From: Pseudomonas sp. GD04019
Lineage (GTDB): Bacteria > Pseudomonadota > Gammaproteobacteria > Pseudomonadales > Pseudomonadaceae
Length of the DNA: 64,000 nucleotides
Assembly: GCF_029837695.1 (NCBI RefSeq)
Contig: NZ_JAOEEA010000003.1
Coordinates: 62,001-126,000 of the forward strand
Reading direction: 5' to 3'
Positions 39,698 through 48,795 of this stretch are shown here, one piece after another. Under the pieces are notes generated by a model, which had not been told where the DNA came from, searched no databases, and saw only the letters and a list, made by a program, of their open reading frames with translations. A program made the translations under genes and the position numbers. Within the stretch, counting starts at the first letter, position 1, and each line of letters starts with the position of its first letter.

Positions 39698-40611
39698 CAG
39701 AGAACCTCCTGGCGCAGGGCGGCGCCGACTGCGGCCATGCAGTAGGCCTGCTGGGAGTCATCCAGCTCGGCACTGGCCTGGCCGGGGAAGAGTTCGCGCA
39801 GGTCCAGCGCCTGCAGCTTGACCGCCAGGCCGGCGGTGAGCGCCTGCAGCGCCGCGGCGCCATCGCGCTTGGCCGGCAGCAACAGCAGTCGATTGATATA
39901 GCCCTTGCCCAGCTGGCTCTCGAAATAGTCGAGCGAGCGCTGGATCTCCAGGGTCACGGCGCCGTAGTCGCCGCTGGCTTTCTCCAGGCCCTGTTCGATG
40001 CGCCGCGCCATGTACAGGTCGGCGCCGTTCTGTACGCAGATCAGGCCTTCGCTGGAGCGCAGGCGCAGCAGGGCGATGTTCATGCCCTCGGCACCGGCCA
40101 GCAGGCCGAGGTTGCGGAATGCCATCTCGGTGACATCGATGCTGCGCAGTTCCAGCCCGGCCTGGTCGATCAGATCGCCCCAGGCCTGCATGCGCGCGCG
40201 CCCCAGCACGGCGCAATAGGCCATGCGCGAGCGGCCGCGATAGGCGTCGTCAGGCAGGGTGAAGGCATCCACCACCACCTGCTCCAGAGATTCGGCGATC
40301 AGGTCCTTGACCCGCCAGCGCATGGCATCGCGCAGCTCTTCGGCGGGCACGTCGGGGGCATCGAGCAGGAGCATCTGGTAGGTGGCCGGGTGCAGCACCA
40401 GGTTGACCGCCATGCCGGCGAGGCCGCGCTCGGCCACCAGGCTTCTCAACACGGCAGGTTGCTCGGCCGGAGTGGCTGGATGGAACAGGCAGTCGAGCAG
40501 ACGCGGCGCCTCACCGGGCGAGCGCTGGACCCGCGCCAGGGCGATGCCCTCGGGGCCGGTCTCGATACCCAGTAATCCGTCCGCTGTCTTTCTTCTTTTC
40601 GCGAACCACAC
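39697..40611 (-). CDS. mshI: MSHA assembly protein MshI (PilM-like)
   Basis: This cytoplasmic actin-fold protein of about 304 residues has N-terminal LLGIETGPEGIALARVQ and VNLVLHPATYQMLLLDAP, and later LGLLAGAEGMNIALLRL, where PilM-type proteins bind nucleotide. It recruits the PilN-like partner. The GTG at 40611 or the adjoining TTG at 40614 is preferred because AGGGGGA lies 8-11 bases upstream and VWFAKRRK is a usual MshI opening; an ATG at 40677 would add 22 untypical residues and leave only 38 bases for the divergent trmL promoter. It is the first gene of the msh run. Confidence 0.83.
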   Translation of the reverse strand: MWFAKRRKTADGLLGIETGPEGIALARVQRSPGEAPRLLDCLFHPATPAEQPAVLRSLVAERGLAGMAVNLVLHPATYQMLLLDAPDVPAEELRDAMRWRVKDLIAESLEQVVVDAFTLPDDAYRGRSRMAYCAVLGRARMQAWGDLIDQAGLELRSIDVTEMAFRNLGLLAGAEGMNIALLRLRSSEGLICVQNGADLYMARRIEQGLEKASGDYGAVTLEIQRSLDYFESQLGKGYINRLLLLPAKRDGAAALQALTAGLAVKLQALDLRELFPGQASAELDDSQQAYCMAAVGAALRQEVL

Positions 40612-40715
40612 CAACTGCGAAATCCCCCTGCGTCCTGCCGTCGCTTGCCCTGCATGGGCGAGTCGCGCCAGGTGCATTGTAGAATGGTGGCTACAGACCT
40701 ACCTGAGCCCGATCA

Positions 40716-41177
40716 ATGTTCCATGTCGTCCTGTTCCAGCCGGAGATCCCACCGAATACCGGCAACATCATCCGCCTGTGCGCCAACACCGGTTGCCACC
40801 TGCACCTGATCGAGCCGTTGGGCTTCGACCTGGATGACAAGCGCCTACGCCGCGCCGGCCTGGACTACCACGAATACGCGACATTAAAACGCCATCACTC
40901 GTTGGACGACTGTATCACAGCGATTCACCCCGACAGAATATTGGCATTCACCACTAAAGCTAGTCACAGCTACGCGCAAATGGAATACCGAGCGGGCGAT
41001 ATGCTGCTGTTCGGCCCGGAAAGCCGCGGCCTGCCGGCCGAAGTACTGGCGCAGATTCCCGACGAACAGCGCCTGCGCATGCCGATGCGCCCGCAATGTC
41101 GCAGCCTGAATCTGTCCAACGCGGTGGCCGTGGTGGTCTACGAAGGCTGGCGCCAACTGGATTTCGCCGGCTCCTGA
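40716..41177 (+). CDS. trmL: tRNA (cytidine/uridine-2'-O-)-methyltransferase TrmL
   Basis: This 153-residue SPOUT-fold enzyme methylates the ribose of the wobble base (C34/U34) of tRNA-Leu isoacceptors using S-adenosylmethionine. N-terminal PEIPPNTGNIIRLCANTG and the C-terminal knot sequences FGPESRGLP and MPMRPQCRSLNLSNAVAVVVYE are family signatures. The length equals that of the E. coli protein within a few residues. Codons from about 40878 to 40990 are unusually AT-rich for this genome. It is divergent from mshI and convergent with secB. Confidence 0.95.
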   Translation: MFHVVLFQPEIPPNTGNIIRLCANTGCHLHLIEPLGFDLDDKRLRRAGLDYHEYATLKRHHSLDDCITAIHPDRILAFTTKASHSYAQMEYRAGDMLLFGPESRGLPAEVLAQIPDEQRLRMPMRPQCRSLNLSNAVAVVVYEGWRQLDFAGS

Positions 41178-41181
41178 AACG

Positions 41182-41204
41182 AAAAAGCCGCCTCGCGGCG
41201 GCTC
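41182..41204 (-). terminator. Terminator downstream of secB
   Basis: AGCCGCC-TCGC-GGCGGCT forms a perfect stem. On the minus strand it is followed by TTTTT, so it serves the rhodanese-grxC-secB transcript. On the plus strand, for trmL, the T run is interrupted. Confidence 0.85.
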
Positions 41205-41221
41205 TTCGCATGCGACGCAGA

Positions 41222-41692
41222 TCAGGCCTGTTCGGTGGCCTGTTGCTGGCGCTGCAGCTCCTGGGCGTACAGGGCATCGAAGTTCACCGGCGACAGCATC
41301 AGGGCCGGGAACGAGCCGCGGATCACCAGGCTGTCCAGCGCCTCGCGGGCGTAGGGGAACAGGATGTTCGGGCAGAACGCGCCGAGGGTGTGGCTCATGG
41401 AGGCGGCGTCCAGACCCTTGATCAGGAAGATGCCGGCCTGCTGCACTTCGGCGATGAAGGCGATTTCTTCGCCGGTCTTCACGGTCACCGAGAGAGTCAG
41501 CACCACTTCGTGGAAGTCGCCGTCCAGGTGCTTCTGCTTGGTGTTGAGGTCCAGAGCGACGCTCGGCGCCCACTCCTGACGGAAGATTTCCGGGCTCTTC
41601 GGCGCTTCGAAGGACAGGTCCTTCACATAGATGCGCTGCAGGGAGAACTGTGGGCCTTCGTTGCCGTTGCTTGCTGCTGCTTGTTCGGTCAT
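41222..41692 (-). CDS. secB: Protein-export chaperone SecB
   Basis: This 156-residue cytoplasmic chaperone keeps preproteins unfolded and delivers them to SecA. The core sequences [16 protein letters not shown] near the N-terminus, [11 protein letters not shown] and [11 protein letters not shown] are highly typical. The ATG at 41692 gives the usual Ala-rich start; a longer upstream frame was rejected. It is the third gene of the rhodanese, grxC, secB run, with a 34-base gap after grxC. Confidence 0.96.
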   Translation of the reverse strand: MTEQAAASNGNEGPQFSLQRIYVKDLSFEAPKSPEIFRQEWAPSVALDLNTKQKHLDGDFHEVVLTLSVTVKTGEEIAFIAEVQQAGIFLIKGLDAASMSHTLGAFCPNILFPYAREALDSLVIRGSFPALMLSPVNFDALYAQELQRQQQATEQA

Positions 41693-41726
41693 GGCGATTC
41701 TTCTTGTTTCGGGTTGCTGAAGGGGT

Positions 41727-41981
41727 TCAGGCGCCGAGCAGGGCGTCGAGCTTGCCGGCGCGCTCCAGGGCAAAGAGGTCGTCACAGCCACCGACATGGG
41801 TGGCGCCGATCCAGATCTGCGGCACCGAGGTGCGCCCGGCCTTGCGCGTCATCTCGGCACGCACCTGGGGCTGGCCGTCCACGCTGATCTCGCGGAACGC
41901 CACACCCTTGCCGCTGAGCAACTGCTTGGCGCGGATGCAGTAGGGGCACCAGGCGCTGGAGTAGACGACGACCTCGTTCAT
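41727..41981 (-). CDS. grxC: Glutaredoxin 3
   Basis: This 84-residue dithiol glutaredoxin has the active site CPYC at residues 12-15, the TSVPQIWIG cis-Pro loop and the GGCDDLFAL glutathione-binding turn. It reduces disulfides and glutathione mixed disulfides at the expense of glutathione. The start lies one base after the stop of the rhodanese gene and the gene runs into secB, so the three are co-transcribed. Confidence 0.95.
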   Translation of the reverse strand: MNEVVVYSSAWCPYCIRAKQLLSGKGVAFREISVDGQPQVRAEMTRKAGRTSVPQIWIGATHVGGCDDLFALERAGKLDALLGA

Positions 41982-41982
41982 G

Positions 41983-42396
41983 TCACTTGACTACCGGCAG
42001 GTTGTCGCTGCGCCAGCTGGCGATGCCGCCACCCAGCTTGGCCGCGGTGAAGCCGGCTTTCTTCAGGTCGCGAGCGACGCTGCCGGCGTGCTGACCCATG
42101 GCGTCGACCACGATGATGGTCTTGGCCTTGTGCTTCTCCAGCTCGGCGATGCGGCTGGCGACCTTGTCGAACGGGATGTTCAGGGCATCGACGATATGGC
42201 CGCCGGCGAAATCCTTGCTGTTGCGAATGTCCAGCACCACCGCCTCGTCGCGGTTGACCAGCGCGGTCAGCTCACGGCTGGACAGGCTCTGCCCGCCCTT
42301 GCGCAGCTCGGTGACCAGCAGCAGCACCGCCAGCACGACGAAGCAGCCGGCCAATGCATAGTGGTTAGTGGCAAATTCAATCAGTTGGGCCAACAT
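41983..42396 (-). CDS. Membrane-anchored rhodanese-like protein (YibN family), no catalytic Cys visible
   Basis: This 137-residue protein has one N-terminal membrane helix (about 12-29) and a rhodanese domain (ELTALVNRDEAVVLDIRN, GHIVDALNIPF, GGGIASWRSDNLPVVK). The loop that normally holds the catalytic Cys reads VVDAMGQHAG here, with no Cys, and no Cys occurs elsewhere in the domain, so sulfur transfer is unlikely. The ATG at 42396 gives the known YibN-type start MLAQLIEFATNH. It is the first gene of the unit with grxC and secB, and divergent from gpmI. Confidence 0.9.
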   Translation of the reverse strand: MLAQLIEFATNHYALAGCFVVLAVLLLVTELRKGGQSLSSRELTALVNRDEAVVLDIRNSKDFAGGHIVDALNIPFDKVASRIAELEKHKAKTIIVVDAMGQHAGSVARDLKKAGFTAAKLGGGIASWRSDNLPVVK

Positions 42397-42536
42397 CGGG
42401 AGGTTCCAAAGCCTTAAAATGGCGGCCAGTATACACAGCGCGCCCATCGGGCCAAGCCCCGCCCGGCGGTGACGCGGCGGGCTTCCGCCGCTAAAATGCG
42501 CGACCTTTTTTGATCATCCATAGCGAGCCAGCTTTC

Positions 42537-44072
42537 ATGAGCGCCACGCCAAAACCCCTGGTCCTGATCATCCTCGACGGCTTCGGCCACAGCGACAACC
42601 CCGAATACAACGCGATCCACGCGGCCAACACACCGGTCTACGACCGCCTGCGCGCCACCTATCCGCACGGACTGATCTCCGGCAGCGGCATGGACGTGGG
42701 CCTGCCGGACGGGCAGATGGGCAACTCCGAGGTCGGCCACATGAACCTCGGCGCAGGCCGCGTGGTGTACCAGGACTTCACCCGGGTGACCAAGGCGATC
42801 CGCGATGGCGAGTTCTTCGAGAACACCGAGATCAATGCCGCCGTGGACAAGGCCGTCGGCGCCGGCAAGGCCGTACACATCCTCGGCCTGCTCTCCGACG
42901 GCGGCGTGCATAGCCATCAGGACCACCTGGTCGCCATGGCCGAACTGGCCGCCCAGCGCGGTGCCGAAAAGATCTACCTGCACGCCTTCCTCGACGGCCG
43001 CGACACCCCGCCGAAGAGCGCCCAGCCTTCCATCGAGCTGCTCGACGCCACCTTCGCCAGGCTCGGCAAAGGCCGCATCGCCAGCCTCACCGGCCGCTAC
43101 TTCGCCATGGACCGCGACAATCGCTGGGACCGCGTCGAGCAGGCCTACCACCTGATCGTCGAAGGCCAGGGCCAGTTCAATGCCGCCAGCGCCGTCGAAG
43201 GTCTGGCCGCCGCCTACGCCCGCGACGAGAGCGATGAGTTCGTCAAGGCCACCACCATCGGTGAGCCGGTGAAAGTCGAAGACGGCGACGCCGTGGTGTT
43301 CATGAACTTCCGCGCCGACCGTGCCCGCGAGCTAACCCGCACCTTCGTCGAGGCCGACTTCAAGGAATTCGAGCGCAAGCGCGTGCCGCAACTGGCCGGC
43401 TTCGTCATGCTCACCCAGTACGCGGCGAGCATCCCGGCGCCCAGCGCCTACAAGCCGGAGCCGCTGACCAACGTGCTCGGCGAGTACCTGGCCAACAACG
43501 GCAAGACCCAGCTGCGCATCGCCGAGACCGAGAAGTACGCCCACGTCACTTTCTTCTTCTCCGGCGGCCGTGAAGAGCCCTTCACCGGCGAAGAACGCAT
43601 CCTCATCCCGTCGCCGAACGTCGCCACCTACGACCTCAAGCCGGAAATGAGCGCACCGGAAGTCACCGACAAGATCGTCGACGCCATCGAGAATCAGCGC
43701 TTCGACGTGATCATCGTCAACTACGCCAATGGCGACATGGTCGGCCACACCGGCGTGTTCGCTGCCGCCGTGGCCGCCGTCGAGACCCTGGACAGCTGCG
43801 TCGGCCGCATCGTCGCCGCGCTGGACAAGGTCGGCGGCGAAGCGCTGATCACCGCCGACCACGGCAACGTCGAGCAGATGGAAGACGAGTGCACCGGCCA
43901 GGCGCACACCGCGCACACCTGCGAGCCGGTGCCCTTCATCTATGTCGGCAAGCGCCCGGCGACCATCCGCGCCGGTGGCGTGCTGGCCGACGTGGCGCCG
44001 ACCCTGCTGACCCTGATGGGCATGCCGGTGCCGGCCGAGATGACCGGCAAGACCATCGTCCAGCTGCAATAA
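42537..44072 (+). CDS. gpmI: 2,3-bisphosphoglycerate-independent phosphoglycerate mutase
   Basis: This 511-residue Mn-dependent glycolytic enzyme interconverts 3- and 2-phosphoglycerate. The alkaline-phosphatase-like domain has LIILDGFGH near the start, the phosphoserine site in [12 protein letters not shown] (Ser64), and metal ligands in [11 protein letters not shown] and [10 protein letters not shown]. The transferase domain lies between about 85 and 310 ([25 protein letters not shown]). The ATG at 42537 was preferred to an in-frame ATG nine codons earlier because it gives the usual start. Confidence 0.96.
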   Translation: MSATPKPLVLIILDGFGHSDNPEYNAIHAANTPVYDRLRATYPHGLISGSGMDVGLPDGQMGNSEVGHMNLGAGRVVYQDFTRVTKAIRDGEFFENTEINAAVDKAVGAGKAVHILGLLSDGGVHSHQDHLVAMAELAAQRGAEKIYLHAFLDGRDTPPKSAQPSIELLDATFARLGKGRIASLTGRYFAMDRDNRWDRVEQAYHLIVEGQGQFNAASAVEGLAAAYARDESDEFVKATTIGEPVKVEDGDAVVFMNFRADRARELTRTFVEADFKEFERKRVPQLAGFVMLTQYAASIPAPSAYKPEPLTNVLGEYLANNGKTQLRIAETEKYAHVTFFFSGGREEPFTGEERILIPSPNVATYDLKPEMSAPEVTDKIVDAIENQRFDVIIVNYANGDMVGHTGVFAAAVAAVETLDSCVGRIVAALDKVGGEALITADHGNVEQMEDECTGQAHTAHTCEPVPFIYVGKRPATIRAGGVLADVAPTLLTLMGMPVPAEMTGKTIVQLQ

Positions 44073-44090
44073 CCCGGAGCAATCCGTGAA

Positions 44091-44125
44091 GCGCTCGCCG
44101 GCTGCCGCCGGCGGGCGTTTTTTTT
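44091..44125 (+). terminator. Terminator after gpmI
   Basis: A GC-rich stem, CGCTCGCCGG with CCGGCGGGCG, is followed by eight T bases, 19 bases after the gpmI stop. Confidence 0.88.
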
Positions 44126-44181
44126 GCCCGGCGCCACGGGCATACTAGGCCCCTTCCCCCGCCCCAGGTGCCGCATCGCCC

Positions 44182-45426
44182 ATGTTCCGCGCCCTTACTC
44201 TCGTCCTCCTGTCCTGCCTGCTCGCCCCGGCCTTAGCCGACGAGAAGGCGGAAACCCAGAAGCAGCTGGAAGCCGCCCGCAGCGATGTAGCCGAGCTGAA
44301 AAAGCTGCTGGAGAAGCTGCAGCAGGAGAAATCCGGCGTGCAGAAGGAGCTCAAGCGCACCGAGAAGGAAATGGGCGGCCTGGAGAAGCAGGTCAAGGGC
44401 CTGGAGGACGAGCTGAAGAAGAGCGAGGAGGAGCTCAAGCGCCTCGACCAGGAGAAAAAAAAACTCCAGCAATCGCGCCTTGAACAGCAACGGCTGATCG
44501 CCATCCAGGCCCGCGCCGCCTACCAGAGCGGCCAGCAGGAGCCGCTGCGCCTGCTGCTCAACCAGCAGCAGCCGGAGCAGTTCGCGCGCACCCTCACCTA
44601 CTACGATTACCTCGGCAAGGCCCGCCTGGAACAACTGGGCGCCTTCAACGAGACCCTGCGCCAACTGGCCAACGTGGAAGCCGATATCGCCAACCAGCAG
44701 AACCAGTTGCTGGAGCAGAAAGGTGCGCTGGACAGCCGCCGCGAGGCCCTCGCCGCCGTACGCAAGGAGCGCCAGGCCGCCCTGGCCAAGCTGAACAAGG
44801 AATACGGCGCCGGCGACCGCAAGCTCAAGGCACGCGAGCAGGAACAGATTGAGCTCGCCCGTGTTCTCAAGACCATCGAGGAAACCCTGGCCCGCCAAGC
44901 GCGTGAGGCCGAAGAAGCACGCCGCCTGGCCGCTCTGGAAGAACAACAGGCACGCAACCCCAACAGCAAGCCACTGCCGCTGGGCCCTGCGGTCTCCAGC
45001 GATGGCGCCAGCTTCGGCGGGCCATTCGCCAAGGCTAAGGGCAAGTTGCCGTGGCCGGTCAACGGCCGACTGGTGGCGCGCTTCGGCTCCACCCGTGATG
45101 GCGACTCCCGGGCCAAATGGGACGGCGTCATGATCGGCGCCAGCGCCGGCAGCCAGGTGCATGCGGTGCATGGCGGGCGCGTGGTGTTCGCCGACTGGTT
45201 GCGCGGCGCGGGGCTTCTGGTCATCCTCGACCACGGTAACGGTTATCTGAGCCTGTACGGCCACAATCAGAGTCTGTTGAAGGATGCCGGCGACCTGGTG
45301 CAGGCCGGCGAGGCCATCGCCACGGTCGGCACCAGCGGTGGCCAGGACACCCCGGCGCTGTATTTCGCCATTCGCCAGCAGGGTCGCCCGAGCGATCCGG
45401 CGCAATGGTGCCGCGCCCAGGGATGA
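44182..45426 (+). CDS. envC: Murein hydrolase activator EnvC
   Basis: This 414-residue periplasmic protein has a signal peptide (1-19, ending PALA). A long coiled coil (about 20-260, with KLLEKLQQEKSGVQKELKR) precedes a C-terminal LytM/M23 domain (about 290-410). The zinc-binding His of active M23 enzymes are missing (RAKWDG where an HxGxD motif is expected, and ALYFAI for HLHFEI), as in EnvC, which activates amidases AmiA/AmiB rather than cutting murein itself. It acts at the division septum. ctpA follows after 41 bases. Confidence 0.93.
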   Translation: MFRALTLVLLSCLLAPALADEKAETQKQLEAARSDVAELKKLLEKLQQEKSGVQKELKRTEKEMGGLEKQVKGLEDELKKSEEELKRLDQEKKKLQQSRLEQQRLIAIQARAAYQSGQQEPLRLLLNQQQPEQFARTLTYYDYLGKARLEQLGAFNETLRQLANVEADIANQQNQLLEQKGALDSRREALAAVRKERQAALAKLNKEYGAGDRKLKAREQEQIELARVLKTIEETLARQAREAEEARRLAALEEQQARNPNSKPLPLGPAVSSDGASFGGPFAKAKGKLPWPVNGRLVARFGSTRDGDSRAKWDGVMIGASAGSQVHAVHGGRVVFADWLRGAGLLVILDHGNGYLSLYGHNQSLLKDAGDLVQAGEAIATVGTSGGQDTPALYFAIRQQGRPSDPAQWCRAQG

Positions 45427-45467
45427 CAGCCTTACGCTGTCAGCGCCTCATTACATTGGGAGTTCAC

Positions 45468-46778
45468 ATGCAGCAATTCCGTCGTCTCACCCCCATCGCC
45501 CTGGCCGTCAGCCTGCTGCTCGGCAGCCCCGCCGTGCTGGCCGCCGAAGTTGTCGAGGCGCCCGCCGCCGCGGTCAATGGCAAGGCGCCGCTGCCGCTGG
45601 AAGAGCTACGCACCTTCGCCGAGGTGATGGACCGCATCAAGGCTGCCTACGTCGAGCCGGTGGACGACAAGACCCTGCTGGAAAACGCCATCAAGGGCAT
45701 GCTCAGCAACCTCGACCCGCACTCCGCCTATCTGGAGCCGGAAGCCTTCGCCGAGCTGCAGGAGAGCACCAGCGGCGAGTTCGGCGGCCTCGGCATCGAA
45801 GTCGGCACCGAAGACGGCTTCATCAAGGTGGTCTCGCCGATCGACGACACCCCCGCCTCCAAGGCCGGCATCCAGCCGGGCGACCTGATCGTCAAGATCG
45901 ACGGCCAGCCGACCAAGGGCCTGTCGCTGATGGAAGCGGTGGACAAGATGCGCGGCAAGGCCGGCAGCAAGATCAACCTGACCCTGGTGCGCGAGGGCGG
46001 CCGCCCGTTCGACGTCGAGCTGACCCGCGCGGTGATCAAGGTCAAGAGCGTGAAGAGCCAGCTGCTGGAGGACGGCTACGGCCTGATCCGCATCACCCAG
46101 TTCCAGGTCAACACCGGCGAGGAAGTCGGCAAGGCCCTGGCCAAGCTGCGCAAGGACAACGGCAAGAAGCTGCGCGGCCTGGTGCTGGACCTGCGCAACA
46201 ACCCCGGCGGCGTGCTGCAGGCGGCGGTGGAGGTCTCCGACCACTTCCTCAAGAAGGGCCTGATCGTCTACACCGAGGGCCGCATCGCCAACTCCGAGCT
46301 GCGCTTCAACGCCGACCCGGCCGACGCCAGCGAAGGCGTGCCGCTGGTGGTGCTGATCAACGGCGGCAGCGCCTCGGCCTCGGAGATCGTCGCCGGCGCC
46401 CTGCAGGACCACAAGCGCGGCGTGCTGATGGGCACCGACAGCTTCGGCAAGGGCTCGGTGCAGACCGTGCTGCCGCTGAACAACGACCGTGCCCTGAAGC
46501 TCACCACCGCGCTGTACTTCACCCCCAACGGCCGCTCCATCCAAGCCCAGGGCATAGTCCCGGACATCGAGGTGGCGCGCGCCAAGCTGACCCGCGAAGA
46601 AGGCGGTGAGCTGATCAAGGAAGCCGACCTGGCCGGCCACCTGGGCAACGGCAACGGCGGCGCGGACAAGCCGAGCAACGGCAAGAAGAAGCACGACCCG
46701 CGCCCGCAGGACGACGACTACCAGCTGAGCCAGGCACTGAACCTGCTGAAAGGCCTGAGCGTCACCCGCGGCGACTGA
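45468..46778 (+). CDS. ctpA: C-terminal processing protease CtpA (S41 family)
   Basis: This 436-residue periplasmic serine protease has a signal peptide (1-25, ending AVLA) and a PDZ domain (about 95-185, with FGGLGIEVGTEDGFIKV). Its S41 catalytic domain has LRGLVLDLRNNPGGVLQAAV, the catalytic Ser in GGSASASEIVAGAL and Lys in GTDSFGKGSVQTV. GGGAG precedes the ATG at 45468; an earlier in-frame start lacks a signal peptide. In Pseudomonas, CtpA degrades peptidoglycan hydrolases with an LbcA partner, which fits its place behind envC. Confidence 0.93.
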   Translation: MQQFRRLTPIALAVSLLLGSPAVLAAEVVEAPAAAVNGKAPLPLEELRTFAEVMDRIKAAYVEPVDDKTLLENAIKGMLSNLDPHSAYLEPEAFAELQESTSGEFGGLGIEVGTEDGFIKVVSPIDDTPASKAGIQPGDLIVKIDGQPTKGLSLMEAVDKMRGKAGSKINLTLVREGGRPFDVELTRAVIKVKSVKSQLLEDGYGLIRITQFQVNTGEEVGKALAKLRKDNGKKLRGLVLDLRNNPGGVLQAAVEVSDHFLKKGLIVYTEGRIANSELRFNADPADASEGVPLVVLINGGSASASEIVAGALQDHKRGVLMGTDSFGKGSVQTVLPLNNDRALKLTTALYFTPNGRSIQAQGIVPDIEVARAKLTREEGGELIKEADLAGHLGNGNGGADKPSNGKKKHDPRPQDDDYQLSQALNLLKGLSVTRGD

Positions 46779-46794
46779 CGCCAGCGGCGAAAAC

Positions 46795-46821
46795 AAAAAA
46801 CCCGGGCAAGCCCGGGTTTTT
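46795..46821. terminator. Bidirectional terminator between ctpA and the binding-protein genes
   Basis: AAAAAA-CCCGGGCAAGCCCGGG-TTTTT: a perfect stem with an A run on one side and a T run on the other, 17 bases after ctpA and 15 bases after the convergent gene. Confidence 0.92.
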
Positions 46822-46835
46822 CATGCGCGCAGAAT

Positions 46836-47597
46836 TTACTGCACGTAGCTCTGGAAGATCTGGTCGACCTTGCCACTGGCGCGCAGGCCGTCGAGAGCCT
46901 TCTGCAGGCGCTGGATCACTTCGTCCGGGGTCTCCGGGTTCAGCGCCAGGTACAGCTGGGCGCTGTCGAAGCGCAGGACGGTCTTCAGACCGGTGATGCC
47001 CTCCTGCTTGGCCAGGTAGCGGCCGGCGGGATCGCCAGTGGCCCACAGGTCGATCTTGCCTTCCTGCAGCTTGTGCGCATTCTCCTGGTCGCGGAACGAG
47101 CTGACTGGATCCAGGCCCTGCTTGATCAGGTGTTCCTCGATGGCGTCGCCCTTGTAGGCGCCAACTCGGTAGGACTTGGCCTGCTCCAGGCTGATCAGAT
47201 TGATGGTGCTATCGGCCTTGGCCAGCATGACCCAGTCGTCCGGGCCGATGGGGCCCACCCACTTGAACAGCTTCTCGCGCTCCGGCAGCTTGGCCATCAC
47301 GAACGCGCCGTTGTTCGGGGTTTCCAGGGCCATCTTGTAGACCCGCGCCCAGGGGAAGCGCAGCGTCATGGTGTACGGGATGCCGGCCGCCTTGAAGGTT
47401 TCGCGCACCACGTCCACCGCGATGCCGGTGAGGTTCTCCTCACGGGCGAAGTTCTTGCCGTTGGTCGCCATGTTGTAGGGCGGGAAGTTCTCGGTTTGCA
47501 GCACCACCTTGTAGTCGGCGGGCAGCTCGGCTCGCGCCAGGGTGGACAACAGCAGGCCCATGCCCAGCAACACCATGGTCAGTCGCTTCAACAACAT
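46836..47597 (-). CDS. Periplasmic solute-binding protein, tandem paralogue 1
   Basis: This 253-residue type-3 solute-binding protein has a signal peptide (about 1-23, ending TLARA) and the mature opening VVLQTENFPPYNMATNGKNF. The block LRFPWARVYKMAL and the ligand-cleft Trp/Asp segments (LWATGDPAGRYLA) are shared with the next two genes. AAGGA precedes the ATG at 47597. No permease or ATPase is linked. It is the last gene before the bidirectional terminator. The ligand is unknown; amino acids or small organic acids are likely from the family. Confidence 0.88.
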   Translation of the reverse strand: MLLKRLTMVLLGMGLLLSTLARAELPADYKVVLQTENFPPYNMATNGKNFAREENLTGIAVDVVRETFKAAGIPYTMTLRFPWARVYKMALETPNNGAFVMAKLPEREKLFKWVGPIGPDDWVMLAKADSTINLISLEQAKSYRVGAYKGDAIEEHLIKQGLDPVSSFRDQENAHKLQEGKIDLWATGDPAGRYLAKQEGITGLKTVLRFDSAQLYLALNPETPDEVIQRLQKALDGLRASGKVDQIFQSYVQ

Positions 47598-47782
47598 ATC
47601 CGTAATCCTTGACAGTCGGGAGAGGCGGGAGAGCATGCGCCCTCCGGTGCCCGCAAGGCGGCTATGGCCACGGGGCGGCAGAAGGTTAGCACGAACCGGC
47701 CAGCAGTGGCGGTGTGCCGCCACTGCCCGGCGGGCGGGCGCCAATCGCGCTGCGCCAGGACGTGGCGCGGCGCCCGGAAGGC

Positions 47783-48538
47783 TTACAGATAGTTGTTGGT
47801 GATCTCGTCGACGAAGCCTTCGCCACGCAGCTCATCCAGGGCCTTCTGCAGGCGCTCGACCACCTCGTCCGGGGTCTCCTTGTTCAGCGCCAGGAACAGC
47901 TCGGCACTGTTGAAGCGCAGCACCACCTGCAGACCGCTGGCGCCTTCCTGCTTGGCCAGGTAGCGGCCGACCGGATCGGTGGTGGCCCACAGATCGATCT
48001 TGCCGCTCATCAGCTTGGCCACGTTCTCCTGGTCACGCAGGGAGTTGATCGGGGTCAGGCCCTTGCTCTCCAGGTGCTGGCTGACGGCGTCGTTCTTGTA
48101 GGCGCCGACGTTGTACTTGCGCGCCTCTTCCAGGTTGTTGACCTTGATCGTGCTACCCGGCGCGGCGAGCAATACCCACTCGCTCTTGGCCAGCGGGCCG
48201 ACCCACTTGAACAGCGGCTTGCGCTCTTCGGTGAAGGTGGTGGAGAACAGCCCGTAGTTGGCCTTGTCCAGGGTCAGGCGATAGATGCGGTCCCAGGGAA
48301 AGCGCAGGCTCAGGTTGTAGCCGATGCCGGCACGCTTGAACATTTCGCGCACGATGTCGGCGCTGATGCCGTCGATGCTGTCGTCGCGGGCGAAGTTCTT
48401 GTCGTCGATGGCCATGTTGAACGGAGGGAAGTTCTCCGTCAGCAGGACCATTTTGTAGTCTTCGGAGATTTCGGCTCGTGCTCCGCCGGCCACTACCAGC
48501 AGGCCGAGAAACAGCGCCTTGTGCAGATACTTCAACAT
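47783..48538 (-). CDS. Periplasmic solute-binding protein, tandem paralogue 2
   Basis: This 251-residue paralogue has a signal peptide (1-22, ending GGARA) and the opening VLLTENFPPFNMAIDDKNF. It is closest to paralogue 1: both share FKWVGP, the GAYK(G/N)DA segment, SxRDQEN and the LWAT.DP.GRYLAKQEG block. The ATG at 48538 is preceded by GGAG. About 185 bases separate it from paralogue 1, so each could have its own promoter. Confidence 0.88.
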   Translation of the reverse strand: MLKYLHKALFLGLLVVAGGARAEISEDYKMVLLTENFPPFNMAIDDKNFARDDSIDGISADIVREMFKRAGIGYNLSLRFPWDRIYRLTLDKANYGLFSTTFTEERKPLFKWVGPLAKSEWVLLAAPGSTIKVNNLEEARKYNVGAYKNDAVSQHLESKGLTPINSLRDQENVAKLMSGKIDLWATTDPVGRYLAKQEGASGLQVVLRFNSAELFLALNKETPDEVVERLQKALDELRGEGFVDEITNNYL

Positions 48539-48795
48539 TGCAGTACAGCTCCAGAGTTGTGATTGTTTGGGCGACTTCTCTGCAAGTGGCCGACCACGGG
48601 GCGTTGCGCCCTGGGCGGCTCCGACCGGCACGCGGACCGGCGCAGTGGGAAGCGCGCATAGTGCCACGCCGTCGGCCAACTACGTTGAACTGCGTCACGC
48701 CGGCCGTTGCCGAGGAAATCGCTCGCGGCGCAAAGGCACGCAAGAAGCGAACCAACCCTGGGACGGCGGACGCCTATGCCAGTCGGCGGCGTGGA

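Noticed and set aside
40612..40677. N-terminal extension of MshI from an ATG at 40677
   Set aside because: The 22 extra residues (HLARLAHAGQATAGRRG-like) are not typical of the family, no ribosome site precedes the ATG, and it would almost reach the divergent trmL gene.
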